Under the pieces are notes generated by a model, which saw only the letters and a program-made list of their open reading frames with translations, made no database searches and was not told where the DNA came from. Positions 11,743 through 25,500 of a stretch of 64,000 nucleotides of DNA are shown here, piece after piece. Both the position numbers and the translations under genes were made by a program. The stretch comes from Ctena decussata (Eukaryota > Mollusca > Bivalvia > Lucinida > Lucinidae): contig OZ022502.1 in assembly GCA_963989385.1 (NCBI GenBank), positions 6,540,501 to 6,604,500 of the forward strand. Direction: 5' to 3'. Position 1 is the first letter of the stretch, and the number at the start of each line of letters is the position of its first letter.

Positions 11743-12572
11743 GGAATAACAGTTATGGCACAGAAATGCCCATTATGTGTGATTGTGACTTATAAGTTCA
11801 AATATGGTAAATTGTGCAATCTCAAACCACTGTCTGAGAATGCTTTTCTTTTGTGTACAAAATCCTTCCAAGGCTTGCAACACTGTATCTTTCTATGCAG
11901 GAACTTGTCAGACTGCTAGCAAAAGTGTTCCATTACTAGCTTCTTTCATTATTAGGATGTTCCATACTGTCATAGCTTTGAAGCTGTCTTCCTTACAAGT
12001 TAGAAGCTTTAAAATTTGTCATCTTTTGACTTCCTTTCCAGTTTTTCTTGTTTTCTGAAATTAATGTCATATTTATTGACTGTCAAATTATTCTCCAAGT
12101 TTCTCTGTTATGAAATTGTTTTCCGGAATCTGTATTCTAGAAGATAACTTCTCAGGAATCATGTAGCCATTCAAGGTCAGATTGTTTCCAAAGAGATGAA
12201 GAGACATTAAATGTCAGACAAAAACTCATTATTGATGAAGATTTTTTTCTCTCTTTTTTTCTTTCGGAAGATGAAATATCGGAACTGTCTCAGATTGTTC
12301 TGGGATTGGAGCCGCAGCTGAAAGTGGAATATTTTTGCCATTAAAATACAAACCAGTACAACTACTATATAAACTTCTTCGGGTTTTTGTGAACTGTGCA
12401 TACCAAAACCAGAGCATTCACAGTTTGCTTATTGAAATTTATGTGGTCTAGTCATTGTGTGTGCAAACTGCAGGTCGTGTGTGTTCAGGTGTGCTCTGCA
12501 TATCTTGCAGTGTGGACTGTGCATTCTGGCTCTTTGTTAGATTCAAGAATTGTAGAGGTCATCAAAACCAAG
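11743..12572. other. No gene seen
   Basis: AT-rich non-coding DNA; open frames at 11804-12058 and 12229-12417 show no domain or splice support. Confidence 0.45.
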
Positions 12573-12796
12573 GGCGTAGCTAAGTATACGGCAAATACGC
12601 AAGTGCGTATTGAAATTTTGTCAAAATTGACAAAATTTCAAAACGCACCTGCAAATTTGCATGCTGAAAATTTAAAAATTAGACAAGATTTCAATACCAA
12701 TTACCAAAGTGGCTGAAATACTAGCTTTCCCTTCAAGAAGTAGAGATTAAAAACATGGTTGTGCATATTATGAAATTGTCCCTAGTTACGCCCCTG
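12573..12796. mobile_element. hAT-like MITE
   Basis: Left aagggcgtagctaagtatac, right ccctagttacgcccctgc: the GGGCGTAGCTA-type inverted terminus typical of hAT-like MITEs. Internal tandem/inverted words ttttgtcaaaattgacaaaa. It lies 190 bp before exon 1. Confidence 0.65.
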
Positions 12797-12985
12797 CAAG
12801 CAGTTAATATATTTCTTGTAGTAGTTTAATGTTAATGGGAGCTGTGACATAAGTATGATATCCAAAGTTGCATTATGGCCATGTGCTGTACTTCACAGCT
12901 GCAGAGGACAAGTGAAGCAAGTTTTCAGCTGGTGTTGCTCAGCTCTCTAGACAAGCATAAACATTCTTTATTCTATGTTTTTCAG

Positions 12986-13119
12986 GTCTAGATGTAAATC
13001 GTATTGACCTAAAAGGTGGTTCCTCCGGTGGTAGTTCCCACGACAGCAGCAGCTGTAGTCATCATAGTACGAGTGACCTTATCAGTCAGTGTGTTGATGG
13101 GCAGTACCTTGCCACTGAG
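12986..13119 (+). CDS. TIAM1: Exon 1 of window: Ser-rich linker before PHn
   Basis: The acceptor is tttttcag and the donor gtaggt. The exon starts with the last two bases of a split codon and then encodes residues 1-44, including [20 protein letters not shown], a low-complexity Ser/Gly/His stretch expected to be disordered. It ends in phase 0, matching exon 2. It is assigned to the gene by open frame, splice sites and phase rather than by a conserved domain. The exon supplying the first base of its split codon was not found in the upstream 13 kb. Confidence 0.8.
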
Positions 13120-13476
13120 GTAGGTGATACAAGGGCCGACTTCACTTTGAACTATAGCTCATCCTGTAGTTCATACATTTGCTAATGAATACCAGCAGTG
13201 CAGAACAAAGTAATACAAGTAAAAAGTTGCTCTAGTATAGAGCAAAGGAGGAAGCGCTGCGGAAAACAAAATTTAAGACTTGATTATCCATTTTTAGTAA
13301 CTATGTATATAAAATTTCCTTTTAAAAGGAAGGCTTGCACAGCTAAAACAGTGATTTCTGTTGCCTACTTTTATTTAGCAAAGTATTTAATTTCTACCTT
13401 CTTGAATGGTGGCATTATCCACGGGTGTAAGGTAAAAGCAAGTGTAGAATTTATTTGAAAAACAAATTGCGGAAAT

Positions 13477-13516
<40 letters not shown>

Positions 13517-16500
13517 CAACAACAAAAAACAGTTTTCCAACCTTTTGGCTGTCTCTAGGAAAATAACTTTATGGATCTATTTCAAGTCTTTTCTTTACGG
13601 CTGTTGAGTCACATTTAGTCTGAATCAAAATTTTAGGAAAGACTGTTTCAAACCCATGCCTGGAATCTTGGCACATCTGAACTTGGCATCAAAAGAAGAA
13701 ATAAATTAATATTTACTGAAGTTTATTTTTGGTTTACTGGCATCAGTGGCAGTGACTGGAACAAAATTTTGACACTCTGAGAAGAAAATGCATGCTGTTA
13801 TTGTTTGGACAATAACATGCTTTACACCATTTGGGAACAACAAAGCACGGAACCTATTGCGTGCGTATTTCCATGAACTCCCGACAAATGAAATTTATCT
13901 TTTATATTTATGCTATGTTTTTACATCAATTTTATTTACTCATTCGTGAAGTTCTGACTAATTTAACGCCAAGCAAAGGAAGAAGAATAGTTATTAACCA
14001 ACGTGTTTGGTAATGAAGTACAGCAAATTGAAATTTGATTTTTCAGCGTTCATCGTGTGATGAAGCCAGTGGGCGGAGCTAAAATTCCATGAGCTTCATG
14101 GAATTTTAGCTCCGCCCACTGGCTTCATCACACGATGAACGCTGAAAAATCAAATTTTTATTCTTGTATTTACACTTTATTTGTGAACCTCTCTGTGCCG
14201 CTTTCGTGGTAATTTAGTGTAGAATAGGCAAAATATGGATCGAAGAAAAGTTGGTAACGACGTGTTCGGCCATGACGTTAAACAGCCGTCGCCCTGAAGT
14301 GGCGTCAATCGAACGTTACAAAAACCAATCAAGACGTTTGTTTACATAAGACGTCGCGTCACATGATCAGTTGGCCTTCATCGGTGTATGAAGCCATTTG
14401 CTTTAAAGGGTTCACCTATGGGAAGTCAGTGGCAAGTGTAAATATTATGACATGATGTATATCAAACGTTACATCGGCCAATCATCTATTTGAATTATCC
14501 GTGACGATGCTTACGCGTAAGATTGCATGAATGTGTGTTGTTCGTGGATGTATGAATATCGTCAGCCCAGTATAGGTTCATCTAAGGAAATCGTCGACGA
14601 GTCTAAATATTTCTCTGTACATTTGTATAGCTGAACTAAGAAGGCAACATAAGAGAGTGTTATTAAAGCAAGAAAAATGTCCACACACCCCAACCCGCAC
14701 CTACTGCAAGCACAGTAGGTCCTTGTTCTACTATAATCCAAATAAGTAGGACGCCCCGGCACTGGAAGTTATACCCAGAATCATCGCACCAACCAACCAA
14801 CCCCTCCGTTGTCATAAAGCTGTCAATGAATCCCTAACAGTTTCAAATGTTAACAATTCTGAGTTTCAAATGTTAACTATTCTGAATTGTCCCCTTTTTC
14901 TGTACCATTATTCAGGCTATTCATGAACATGTTGATGGCCAAAAGGAAATTTATCAGATGCTAAAAATGTGTACATAATATATCGCTTTGTGCCATGCCA
15001 AGGCCTGTTGCAATGCGTAAGCGTTAAGTACTCACCGACATTACCGACTTTTACATACATAACACGGCCAGTTCTACATATAAGCAAGCCACACACATAG
15101 ATAGATGGAATAAATGTGATAAGGGAAGAAAATCGTCAAAAAGCGCTTGTTTCTAATTTGAACTCTGCTCTTTCAGTTTTTACAGATACACAGATCAGCC
15201 CACTCCAGCAAAGCGCAGTCTTATCAGTCTATCCTCAGCATAAAAGATGTCTTCATCATGGATCATCATGAAGAATATATATGCCGAAAAAGACTGATCA
15301 GATCCCATGAATGCACCGGCGCTGGACAGTGTGCCGGCTGCTCTGACCAGTCAGATTATGCGATGCCCTAAGGCCTATTTTTCGCGACGCCGCTGCATGA
15401 TTTTTGGAAAAGCTAATGCTTTGCGCTATTGCTATACATAAACACTGTTTCTTACACAGGTTTTGGTATATTTCTTCGGATGCAAAGCCAAATACTTTGC
15501 ATTAAATCCAGAGTTTCATTTTTAATGCAGTCAGTTTATAAAAAGCAAAATAAATGTGGCCAAGTTCAAGGCACTTGTAAAAGAAAAACGTGCGTTAAAA
15601 CGGAAATACTAAAAAAAGTACATGTACTATCAAAGATAGAATAAAGTGTCCATCTGTTATTTTCAGCAGATGAGGTAAATCGGATATGGATAAAAATAGA
15701 CAAAATCGGACGAGGTCCGAAGTTTGTTTGTTATGTCTGTGAAGAAAATAATGAAGAAATGCAGTCTCAAACCGGAACAAGCTTTCCAATCTCTTGGGCT
15801 TAATATTGCGGCCCTAAAAAAGTTTGGAACGAATCGTTGCAGTACACACTCTCCAGGTATTTTCTGACTAAGTGTGACGTATCGTTTCTTCCGAAAATAA
15901 CTCGGTATCACTAAACCACTTGAATACTGGCTTGCCGCCGAGACGGCAAGCCAAAAATACGGTATCGAGGTATCAATGAATTAAAGTAGCGATAATATAT
16001 TATCTTAAATCATTTTAAAATGACACGTAACGCTTGATTGTGATTAGCATGGTACTTTGGAACAACAAAGCATATATACATATGGACAAAAGTTCTGCAC
16101 GGTCACTGTTAATTTTCATAAATAGTTTCAAAAACTTCAGTTAAACTATTTCTACCAGTTTTATTCATAGAGCAAACAAACAAACAAAAATTAAAAAAAA
16201 AAATGTTATAGCATGGATGAATGGCACCGAGTTTAAGACAGGTAACCTACATTTACTTAAGTTAAAGGATATTTACATTGAATTTACTGTTTTACTTGTG
16301 TGTTTTATGTAGAAAAGCCTAAAAGTGTTGTGAACAATAACATAATTTTACAACTTTTTTTTTCTTTGTAAGATTCAGCTTGAGGCTGACCAATAAATTG
16401 TACTCAAAATAATCTAAGAAAACTTGTGTATGAGTCAGATGACGTTTTGGCAAAACATTGCGTTATTTGTTTGTTCTGCGACTCTAAAACTTTTATTTAT

Positions 16501-19500
16501 TTATTCATTTATATATATTCATTTATTTATTTTGGTGGTGTGTAGATTAAAGTGGGCATTAAAGGTAGGTTCCTGTACTTTGGAATGCATCGTAATTTTG
16601 ATGATTTTTTATCCAAGTTGTTGGAAAGCACTTATAAAGAGAAAATGAATAAGTTCCACTAAAAAGTGTAAATAAAAAAATCGTAGAAAAGTCGCTTTGC
16701 AAGGGATTTCCTAACTCTGCTTCGCACACCAGTTAGGGCTATTTTTAGTTCGCGCCAAAAATAGATAAGATAGCTGACGTCATGCTGCATTGCATTTTGG
16801 GATAGTTTTAACCCATCTGCCATGCCAGGACTTCTGGAAGAGCTCACGGCAAGAGAAAATTAACCGTTGGCAAATGACATCAGAAACTGCGGACTTGTAG
16901 ACATATATACATATTTATTTTTAGAACTGGAATTCCAACAAAAGAAAATAAACCTAAGCGAAAACGACTATTTTCTACAACATCTGACGATTTTCTCAGT
17001 AGCAACAGTTTCAGAAAAATAAGAGAATTCAATACTACCCAGAAAAAGACAAAATTATTTTGTGAACATAATTGTTATCGTTAGGCCAGGAACCTACCTT
17101 TAAGATAAATAGAATAATAACGTGTGAATTTTCTGATGAAGACTACCTAGTTTAAAGGCCCATGCAAAACTTTGTATAATACTAAAATACCTAAATATGT
17201 TTTGAAAGAAATTTAATTTATTGAATTGATCTCGGTCATGTGTATACCTTTATGTTTTGGGTTGTTGTGTTTTCATCATTTTTTCAAAGGGGAACAGCTT
17301 GTGTGACTTCTTGGTTGTTTTTCTGGATAATGTAGCCTTTCCAAAAGGGAGTCTACTGTTAAAGGAAAACAAAATGCTCCTCAAGGGGCAAGTTCTTCAG
17401 TTGATCTCCACTGTGAAGGGAAGCAAAGAATGAAATTGGCATGAGTTGCTTCCCCTGAAAGAGTACCCATTCATCATCGGCACACGTTATGCGTGACACA
17501 GCTCTTATGGCAGTACTGTAAATACTGTAAACCAGAAAATTTTAGCAAATCTGAGTTTTAGAAAATGTTTCCAAGTTTTGTAATTAGCTTCTCATAATGG
17601 TTCTTTGATTATAAGACAACGACTATTTCACCTCAGTTTTACTTTCAAAAACTTTGCATTCCTAAAGTTTCGAGTACATCTTGGGAATTTTCCCCGATTT
17701 AAAGTTCCATAATGACAGTAATTACTACAGAACCTATGATTGGGTTTAGGTGGAGACAAGGAAATCTTAAGATAAGTCTCATGCTTGGCAAGTCTAGCAT
17801 GCCGCCTATTTAATTTGAAAACGAGCTCGAGCTTTCCTCTTTTGGATTTCAACGAAATCACTATTTCTTTGCCCATTAATTTTCATTCGATAAAAAAAAA
17901 ATTTGAACCAGATCATTACTATATTGCTTCATTTGACTTTCTCTTAACGGTTCTGTCCGTAAGCCTAGGCTATTAAAGCTGTTTCAGTCTGTCAGTCATT
18001 GCTATTCTATCTATCTCTTCATACGGCATACAACCGCATATGAGTATTATGATACAAAATCAGAGTTCCGAGGTTACAGTTTTCTACCCCGTACTCACAA
18101 TAATTGAGCCGTAAAATCATGATAATAGGACATACATCCAGTGGGGGGGGGGGGGGGGGGGGGGGGGGGGCGGGCTGGGTAAGGATCCGTGCAGCTGAAG
18201 GAATTTATCCCGTGTCGTAATATTAACAGGAGATGCGCCCCTTTCTGTTTCACGGGGCCAATTTTCCCAGCATATTCCCAGCAGGCACATGACGTCAAAA
18301 TGACGTAATGACGTCGCATAAACATCAATAAGACGTATTCCCGACGCAATGTACCGGCTGGGTTGCTTGTAGTCAATGGAATGTAGATTATCTTATCTTT
18401 TCCACCCCATTCCATTCCAGATTTCAAACTATGTCCTACTGTTTCTATGGCTAATGTTTAAATCATTATTACAATCATTATGTAATTAAAAACAAAGCAA
18501 CGAAACAATTATTAAAGTGCGAAAATGGTGATAAGCTCCGTTTCTCTAATCAGACTAGATCAACTTTGGATGGATATATAAATGTTCGTGTACTAATATA
18601 TGGAAAAACCGATTCTAAAAATAAGGCAGTTACGCAATAGCTGAGTTCCATCGCGCGGTCTTCTTCTCATGTCGATGACCTCAAATCTTGTAGGTCATAT
18701 ATGAAAAGAGACTACCTCGAATAATCGAAAGGATACTATAGTGAAAGACGATATTATGTGCTATTATAAAAGTTTTCGTTTTCGCTAAACAATTATTATT
18801 TTATCCAATACCATGAATGCCAAACGCTAACTTGATTAAACACAACGGTGCAAAAAAATGAAAAAAATCTTTTAGCTGACTTATTTGCAACAATACAATG
18901 CGTTTATCAAAGCCGATGATCCTTTCGACATTTAGGACAGAAATATAGTTCCATGTTTTTATCCCGAAATATAGAAAACAAAAATAATAAAGATCGAAAA
19001 ATGATATTTTAATGTTATGTTCCAGGTAATTTGATGTTATAATCGGAATTATAGTGATAAGGTATGCATGAACGTTTACTTTTTAAGTCGCTTATAGCAA
19101 TAATCAATCAAACAAATCTACACCCAACGCCTTCCCAAACTCATCAGCTGAAATAGCACTGCGTTGGTACGCAGCGCAATCACGTGACGGTGCTAAAGTT
19201 ACCATGCCACGAACCGTGGTAACTGTAGCTCTAGCTGGTTTCAGACTGCTCATTTAAAGGGCATAATGGCCAACAACCAGAATTGAATCTGATTGGTCAG
19301 TTCTTTATACGACGGGGGGAGATGCCAGTTAATGTAACAGCTACTATAGAAACTATAATCCTAAGTGAAGTCAGTCAAGTTAGATCGTGAGAAAACCTGT
19401 TCAGGACATAAGCAATCTGGGTGTGTCCAGATGAGCATGGGCACACAAAAAATCTGGTCTGAGCAGGCAAAGTGCATTGTTTGCATTTTGAAGTCAATTT

Positions 19501-22500
19501 GCTGAAAAATACTTTATTTTGGCTCCGTATGTCAAAGTGATTAGTGCTTCCGACTTCGCAGCACGTGAATTCAAGTTAAAGATTCTGTTGAAACCTAAAA
19601 ATAGTGCTTCTTTGCATAGAGACATTCATAATCACCCTCTCAACATTCCGATATGACTGAAATGTGTTAAAATGGATATACAGCTATCAAGCACACTATC
19701 ATATCTTTGTTTTGGTTTGGCTTGTTCTGTGTTCTGTAAATGTCTTATCTTGGAACTATTTGTGTTCTTTAACAGCATCAGAGTATCAGGGGCCGTATTG
19801 ATAAAGCAACTTAAGTCGTTGCTATGCTGTTGCTAAGGGTAAATTTCTATGTTGGAGATTCCCTACAACTATGAAATTTGGTCCGGAGGAACAGTCTTAC
19901 AAAGACTGTTCCTCCAGAGCAAATTTCATAGTTGTAGGGAATCTCCTTTATAGAAATTCAGCCTTAGCAACCCCATAGCAACGACTTAAGTGGCTTTATG
20001 AATACGGCCCCAGGTCAGCAACAGACTTTTGAAACAGCTTTGTATTAGTGTCCGTGCAAGGTCATATTCAAAATACCTGATGGGTGCACTCATCAAAACA
20101 GCACAGTAAACTGTTGTGTGAAAGGCAAACACTCGACTGCTAGCTAGGCCAGGCGCTTCGCTTCTTTTCAAGTTACCATAAACTGTGTTTTTTTCTAGGC
20201 ATCTGATGATGAAGCCGGCAGTGATGACAGTATACATACGGTGACTGAAGCCGAGAGCCAGTTCTCTTATGCTAAACAACATGGTGCAATACGAAAAGCT
20301 GGGTAAGTTATAGTAACTGTGATGATAGCATACATACTGTGACTGAGGCTGAGAGCCAGTTCTCTTACACTTAGCCGGGCCATGTAGCGCAATGGGTAGG
20401 GCACCTGACTCTTAAGTCAGAGGTCCTGGCTTCGATACCCGGTCTGGCCGCATACTTTCGTTTCTCCTTTTGCTGATTCAAGAAGGGCAGTTGTCAGTTA
20501 CTGGTGAAAGTACGTGCACTTAGTACTGGTTAACCCCTTAGGAGGTCTAAGCCTGCCCAGGAATAGTGTGGTTAGGTTAACTGACCATCCCGAGCTGTTT
20601 ACCATGGACGTTAAGCAACAAATCAATCAATCAATCTCTTGCACTTAACATTGTGCTGCAATACAGGCTGGTTACATTATTGAAGTATGTAAAGACAGAA
20701 TGTGTCTGAGTGAACAGTGTAGAAATTAAATGGTGATTGGAGTTGAAATTGGGAAGTGTGTACATGTGCATCCGTTGTAAGCACAGTAGATTTTGGCATC
20801 TGTATGGGCATGATGAACTGAACCTAGAACAGCTTCAATTCAATAAAGATCATAATTTTCAAAAGACTGAGCAGAGCTCTAGATAAGAGGGCGTATTTGG
20901 TGATAATTAGGGATAATTTTTGTTGATTCTGCATAAAAACATATGTTGTGACCCCTCATCTGAACCGTCTCGACGAGACGGTTCAGATGAGGGGTCACAA
21001 CATACGGTTTCGATGAGAAATAAGAAAAATTATCCTTAATTATCATCAAATACGCCCTCTTATCTAGAGCTCTGGCTGAGTCATGGCTTTTTGGATGGAT
21101 GGATGACTTGGTGGCTTTACATCCTTTTCAACAGTATTTCAGTCCTATTGGAAGAATGGGAGAGTGATTATGAAGGGATCTGTTGGATAATGCACAAATT
21201 AGGTTTGGACAAAGTCTGGCAGTGGGAATCAAACCTGCGACTCTGTAATCAGGAGTGGGGGGAGGGGGTTGCTAACCACTTAGCTGTATTGACTCTTCTC
21301 TCTTTTAGATCAGAGAAAGAGATTAGTCCCTTTGGCTAGTTGTTTAAAGGGATAACAAGGCAAATATCATTACCTATGACAGCTATCTTAAGAAAAAAAA
21401 TTCTGACCAAATTGCAGACCCCTGAAAGATTCTTACACATCTTTAATCTTTGATCAAATATGGATGCTAAATATAATAATTATGGTGAGCAGATGAAACT
21501 GTTACAGATTTAAGAGCAAAATGGAAACCTTTTGCCATAAAGAAATGATTCTGTCAGAGCCATGTCATGGAAAAGTTTCATGCGGCTTTGGACAGTTATA
21601 TCGCCTTAACCTTACTACACAATTGCACAGTCTAGTAAGAACATTACACAATATATATTTATTTTTAAATCTATAAGCTCCAGGGCAAACTGTGCATCCC
21701 AGAGCAGCATGTGCATTTGCACATGCTGGTCTTGAATGCATAGTTTGTGTACCATTTTTAGACAAGTCATATCTTGGCACATTTCGACTAATGGTTCAAT
21801 ACGATAGGTCTGCCAGTTGTCCTAATGAACCTATTCTGCAGAGACTTTTTGAGGAAACTGTTATCAGCCGATTTCTTTACAAGAAGTCCCTAAAGGCACC
21901 AAAAATGATTTTCTTTCATAAAAATTACTGGCTAAATGCTGATAAAGTCCAGATTCAGTTACTCCAAATGAATCAGCTAATTTTAAGTAGACTTTAGGGT
22001 ACAGTCAAAAAATAAAAAAAATCTTACCAAATTGGTACTAATTCTGAATTTTACACATATTCAGTGCTGATGGATGGATGGATGATTTTGGGTTGCATGA
22101 TCCCTTCAACAGTATTCAGACCTGAGGTTTCCATATTAATTTTTCTTTGGTGGGAAGAAAAAAGCCTTGCTCTCTCACTCACTAATTTAGCATTATACAG
22201 GGGTCAGTCTATATCTAGGGATCTGAGACAGGGAGAAGTATTGTGGCATTTTCTGAATTTCAGGGAGAAATTTTATCCCAAATTTTGGGTTTTCTGTATG
22301 TTTTATACATTTTGACTTCTCCCTCAGCTCAAAGTAGGGAGAAGTTAGTCAGCTTAGAGAGACAATTTCTCCCACTTCTCCCTCAAGGCTGATCCCTCAG
22401 CTTTAATAAGTTGTACATCAGTATTGATGACTCAAAAAGTATGCCATAGCATTATTTATTAGAGAAGTCTATCCCAGACTTATCATAAATAATTGACCCT

Positions 22501-25500
22501 ATCCTGACGCCTCTGACATCTCTTACAGGTGGTTGGTGGTCAAGAACTGGCTGGTCCAGAGAAAGAAGAAGCTGGAGCTGGCTCCCAGGCGCACATGGAA
22601 GAGGTATTGGGTCTGCTTGAAGGGAACAGTACTACTCTTCTTTGATGGAGATGTAGAAAGTGCTATGATCGACGAGAATGTGCCCCGGCATCTTCTAGGT
22701 AAGAAAACTGGGCAAAACTGTCAATTAGTTCTTAGGGGGAAAAGAAGTCAGAAACAAAAAGGGAGAATAAAATGAGCCACATCATGTGATTTCCAACAAT
22801 GTGGCATTGGTGACAAGCAAAGGCTCTGATCAGACTGTACATAAGTGCAGTCTGATCAGAGCCTTTGCTTGTCACATCAGCCTTCAATGGAAGTGATCCA
22901 AGTGATGGAGCCAACAGTGAGGCCTCTGATTACCCTGTGTTGGAACAGGAAGATGGTTTGAATATCACATGACAAGATTGCCACATTGTTGGAAGTCACA
23001 TGATGTGGCTCAAATAAAATAATTAGATGCAGTATTTATGCCATAAAAAATCAAACTGTTGTAACAGAAATGTCTCAGCGAATAGTGTAGACCAAGATGC
23101 TTTAATGTCCCCTGATCAGACAGTCTTATCCAAAGTGTTAAAGTGCAAGCAACTTCGGTAGTTTTATTTCTGCCTCCCATCTCAATAGGGATCAACTCTT
23201 AAATGAAAGAGTAGACTAAATTTTTCAAAGACTTCACCATCCAGGGAAGCAAGCAGGAAGTTACAAAAGTTGTTCCCTTCTATAAAACTGACAGAAAAAC
23301 TTGGAAGTATACCCATTCACCTCAGTTTTAGAAATTAGTGAAATAGGGGTTAGGGTGTCAAAAGTACAAAGTGCAAGCTCCTCTTAAAATTGAACTTTTC
23401 AGAAGCATGTTGAGCTGTCTTCTTTCTGTATTTTTTTTTTTTTTTTTTTCGTCTATTTTGTCTTTTTTCTTTAATTTCTCAGAGTTGTTGATCTTGCAGG
23501 CAAGAAGCCAATTTCACTTTGTATTATTATTCAGTAAAAATTTACGGGCTGAACAAAAGATTTCTTTTGTTAATCTGTTTGTGGCAGAAAGAACTCCCAT
23601 TTGGCAGGTTATGTAATTGATTAACTGGCCTATTCTAAAATTGGAGTTCTCTGTTTATAATTTTGCTGCCTTTAATTTTTTGCCAAGCATTTTCATTGTA
23701 TTTTACAGTGTTCAGGTTATGTTACAGAAATTAATGAACTATCTCATGTTGATAAAAGGGCCCTTTGCTAAGAGTGTAGATCCAGTTCAGACGCCATGTT
23801 GTACATGACATGTGATAGGGTTTACACTGTTTGCATTGAAAATACAGGATTTTCTGGAGAAAAAGTGTAGTAGTGAAACAGGAAACCCTTGTATTTTATA
23901 TGAAAGTGTCTGAACAGTACATAGAAGAATCTGGTTCATGCATTCAGATACATAATGTCTCCCAGTTCTTTCTAAGACAAGAATGAAGAAGTCCAGAAAA
24001 TCAATGCTCTTGACATTTCACACAAATACACATTTGATTAATATACCCCAAGGAGAAAAATGACCACTAAAATGAGCAAGAATGCTGCCTTAATCAGTGT
24101 ATATATCTTTCTAGCCAATTACCCTGTCCATTTATCCCCAAGAAACTGTAAATAGAATCTGGCTAAATTGGCTTCCATATAAACATCTCTATATTATTGC
24201 CACTGCAAAGCTGATTCTGTCATTGTTTTTCTATTCTGAGAAATGTATTGTTCAGCAAATATTTAACATCTTTTTCTCAGAACAGTTCCTGAAAATGCAT
24301 CTTTGGAGTACTAATGACCACATATACCGTATACGCAGTAATTTTTCACCGGTTCAAATTTTCGCGATTTTGGGTTCAAAATATAATTTTGATTTCACAT
24401 CGCCTTAAAACATGTTTTAAGCACTAATCAATGACTAATGCTGCATTAATATTCAATATCTAAAAGTTAGTCTGTGTTTTAAGGCGACGTGAAATCGGAC
24501 CTTAGATTTGATTTATTTGTTACAGTGATAGAGTAAGATTTTATATATCTGTTACAGTGATAGAAGGAGGAATAGCCCAGGCAGTACCAGAACATCCCAA
24601 ACGGGACAATATATTCTCTCTCAGTACAGCATTTGGGGATGCTTATCTTTTTCAAGTAAGTTTAGATTTCCTGATAATCTAGGGATTTGAGGACAGAGCC
24701 AGAATGATCTTTTTTTTATATCTCCATAAACATACTTAGTAAGTTGTTGTGGCATCTACTTAAATTCTTATGGAAAATGAAGGGAGTCCTGATCACCTCA
24801 GCATCAGTTCCCCAAGACTACACTGTAAAGAACCTAATATCATAACATAATTTAGTTTGCACTATATGATGCCCTTCATTTGAAATTTTAAAGAACTTTG
24901 CAGTTATTATGTATATTTGAGCCGCGACGTGACAAAACCAACAAAGTGGTTGTGCGACCAGCGCAGACTCAGATCAGCCTGGGCATCTGCCCAGTCTGAT
25001 CAGTGTCTTTGCTGTCCGCACGAAGGTAGCTTAGACCCTTAGCTAGTCTTTAAGCACTTAACAAAGGGTCTGATCAGACTAGGCGTGTGCCCAGGCTGGT
25101 CTGAGTCTGAGCTTGGCGCACAACCACATTGTTGGTTTTCTCGTGTCGTGGCTCATATTAGATGTTCAGGGTGATTTTGGAGGGTGAAACTACTGTCTTA
25201 CAGCTGAATATATAAGGTAACATGAATCAAAATCCAGCATACATTTTGAACATCTTAGGCATTTGATGATCATGATTGTTACAGTGTTTAATCCTATTTC
25301 AGGCTTCTAGTCAAACAGAACTTGATTCATGGGTTCGTGCAATACATTCAGCGTGTGCAGCATCATATGCTCGACAACACGGGAAGGACAACACTGTCCG
25401 TCTGCTGCGGTCTGAACTCCACAAACTGGATACCAACATAGATATAGTAAGTGATTATTGGAACATTTGAATCATAGGATACTTAGCAAGAATGTGGCAT

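Noticed and set aside
12396..12716. 106-codon open frame just before exon 1
   Set aside because: It runs into the hAT-like MITE at 12573 and has no homology; not joined to exon 1 by a usable donor in the right phase that I could see.
18095..18427. 110-codon open frame on the - strand with poly-Pro
   Set aside because: The proline run is just the poly-G tract read in reverse; flanks are non-coding.
20375..20450. tRNA-Lys gene (also at 8797 and, on the - strand, 26596)
   Set aside because: Heads are followed by a shared SINE body, have imperfect acceptor pairing and carry target-site duplications; these are SINE promoters, not tRNA genes.
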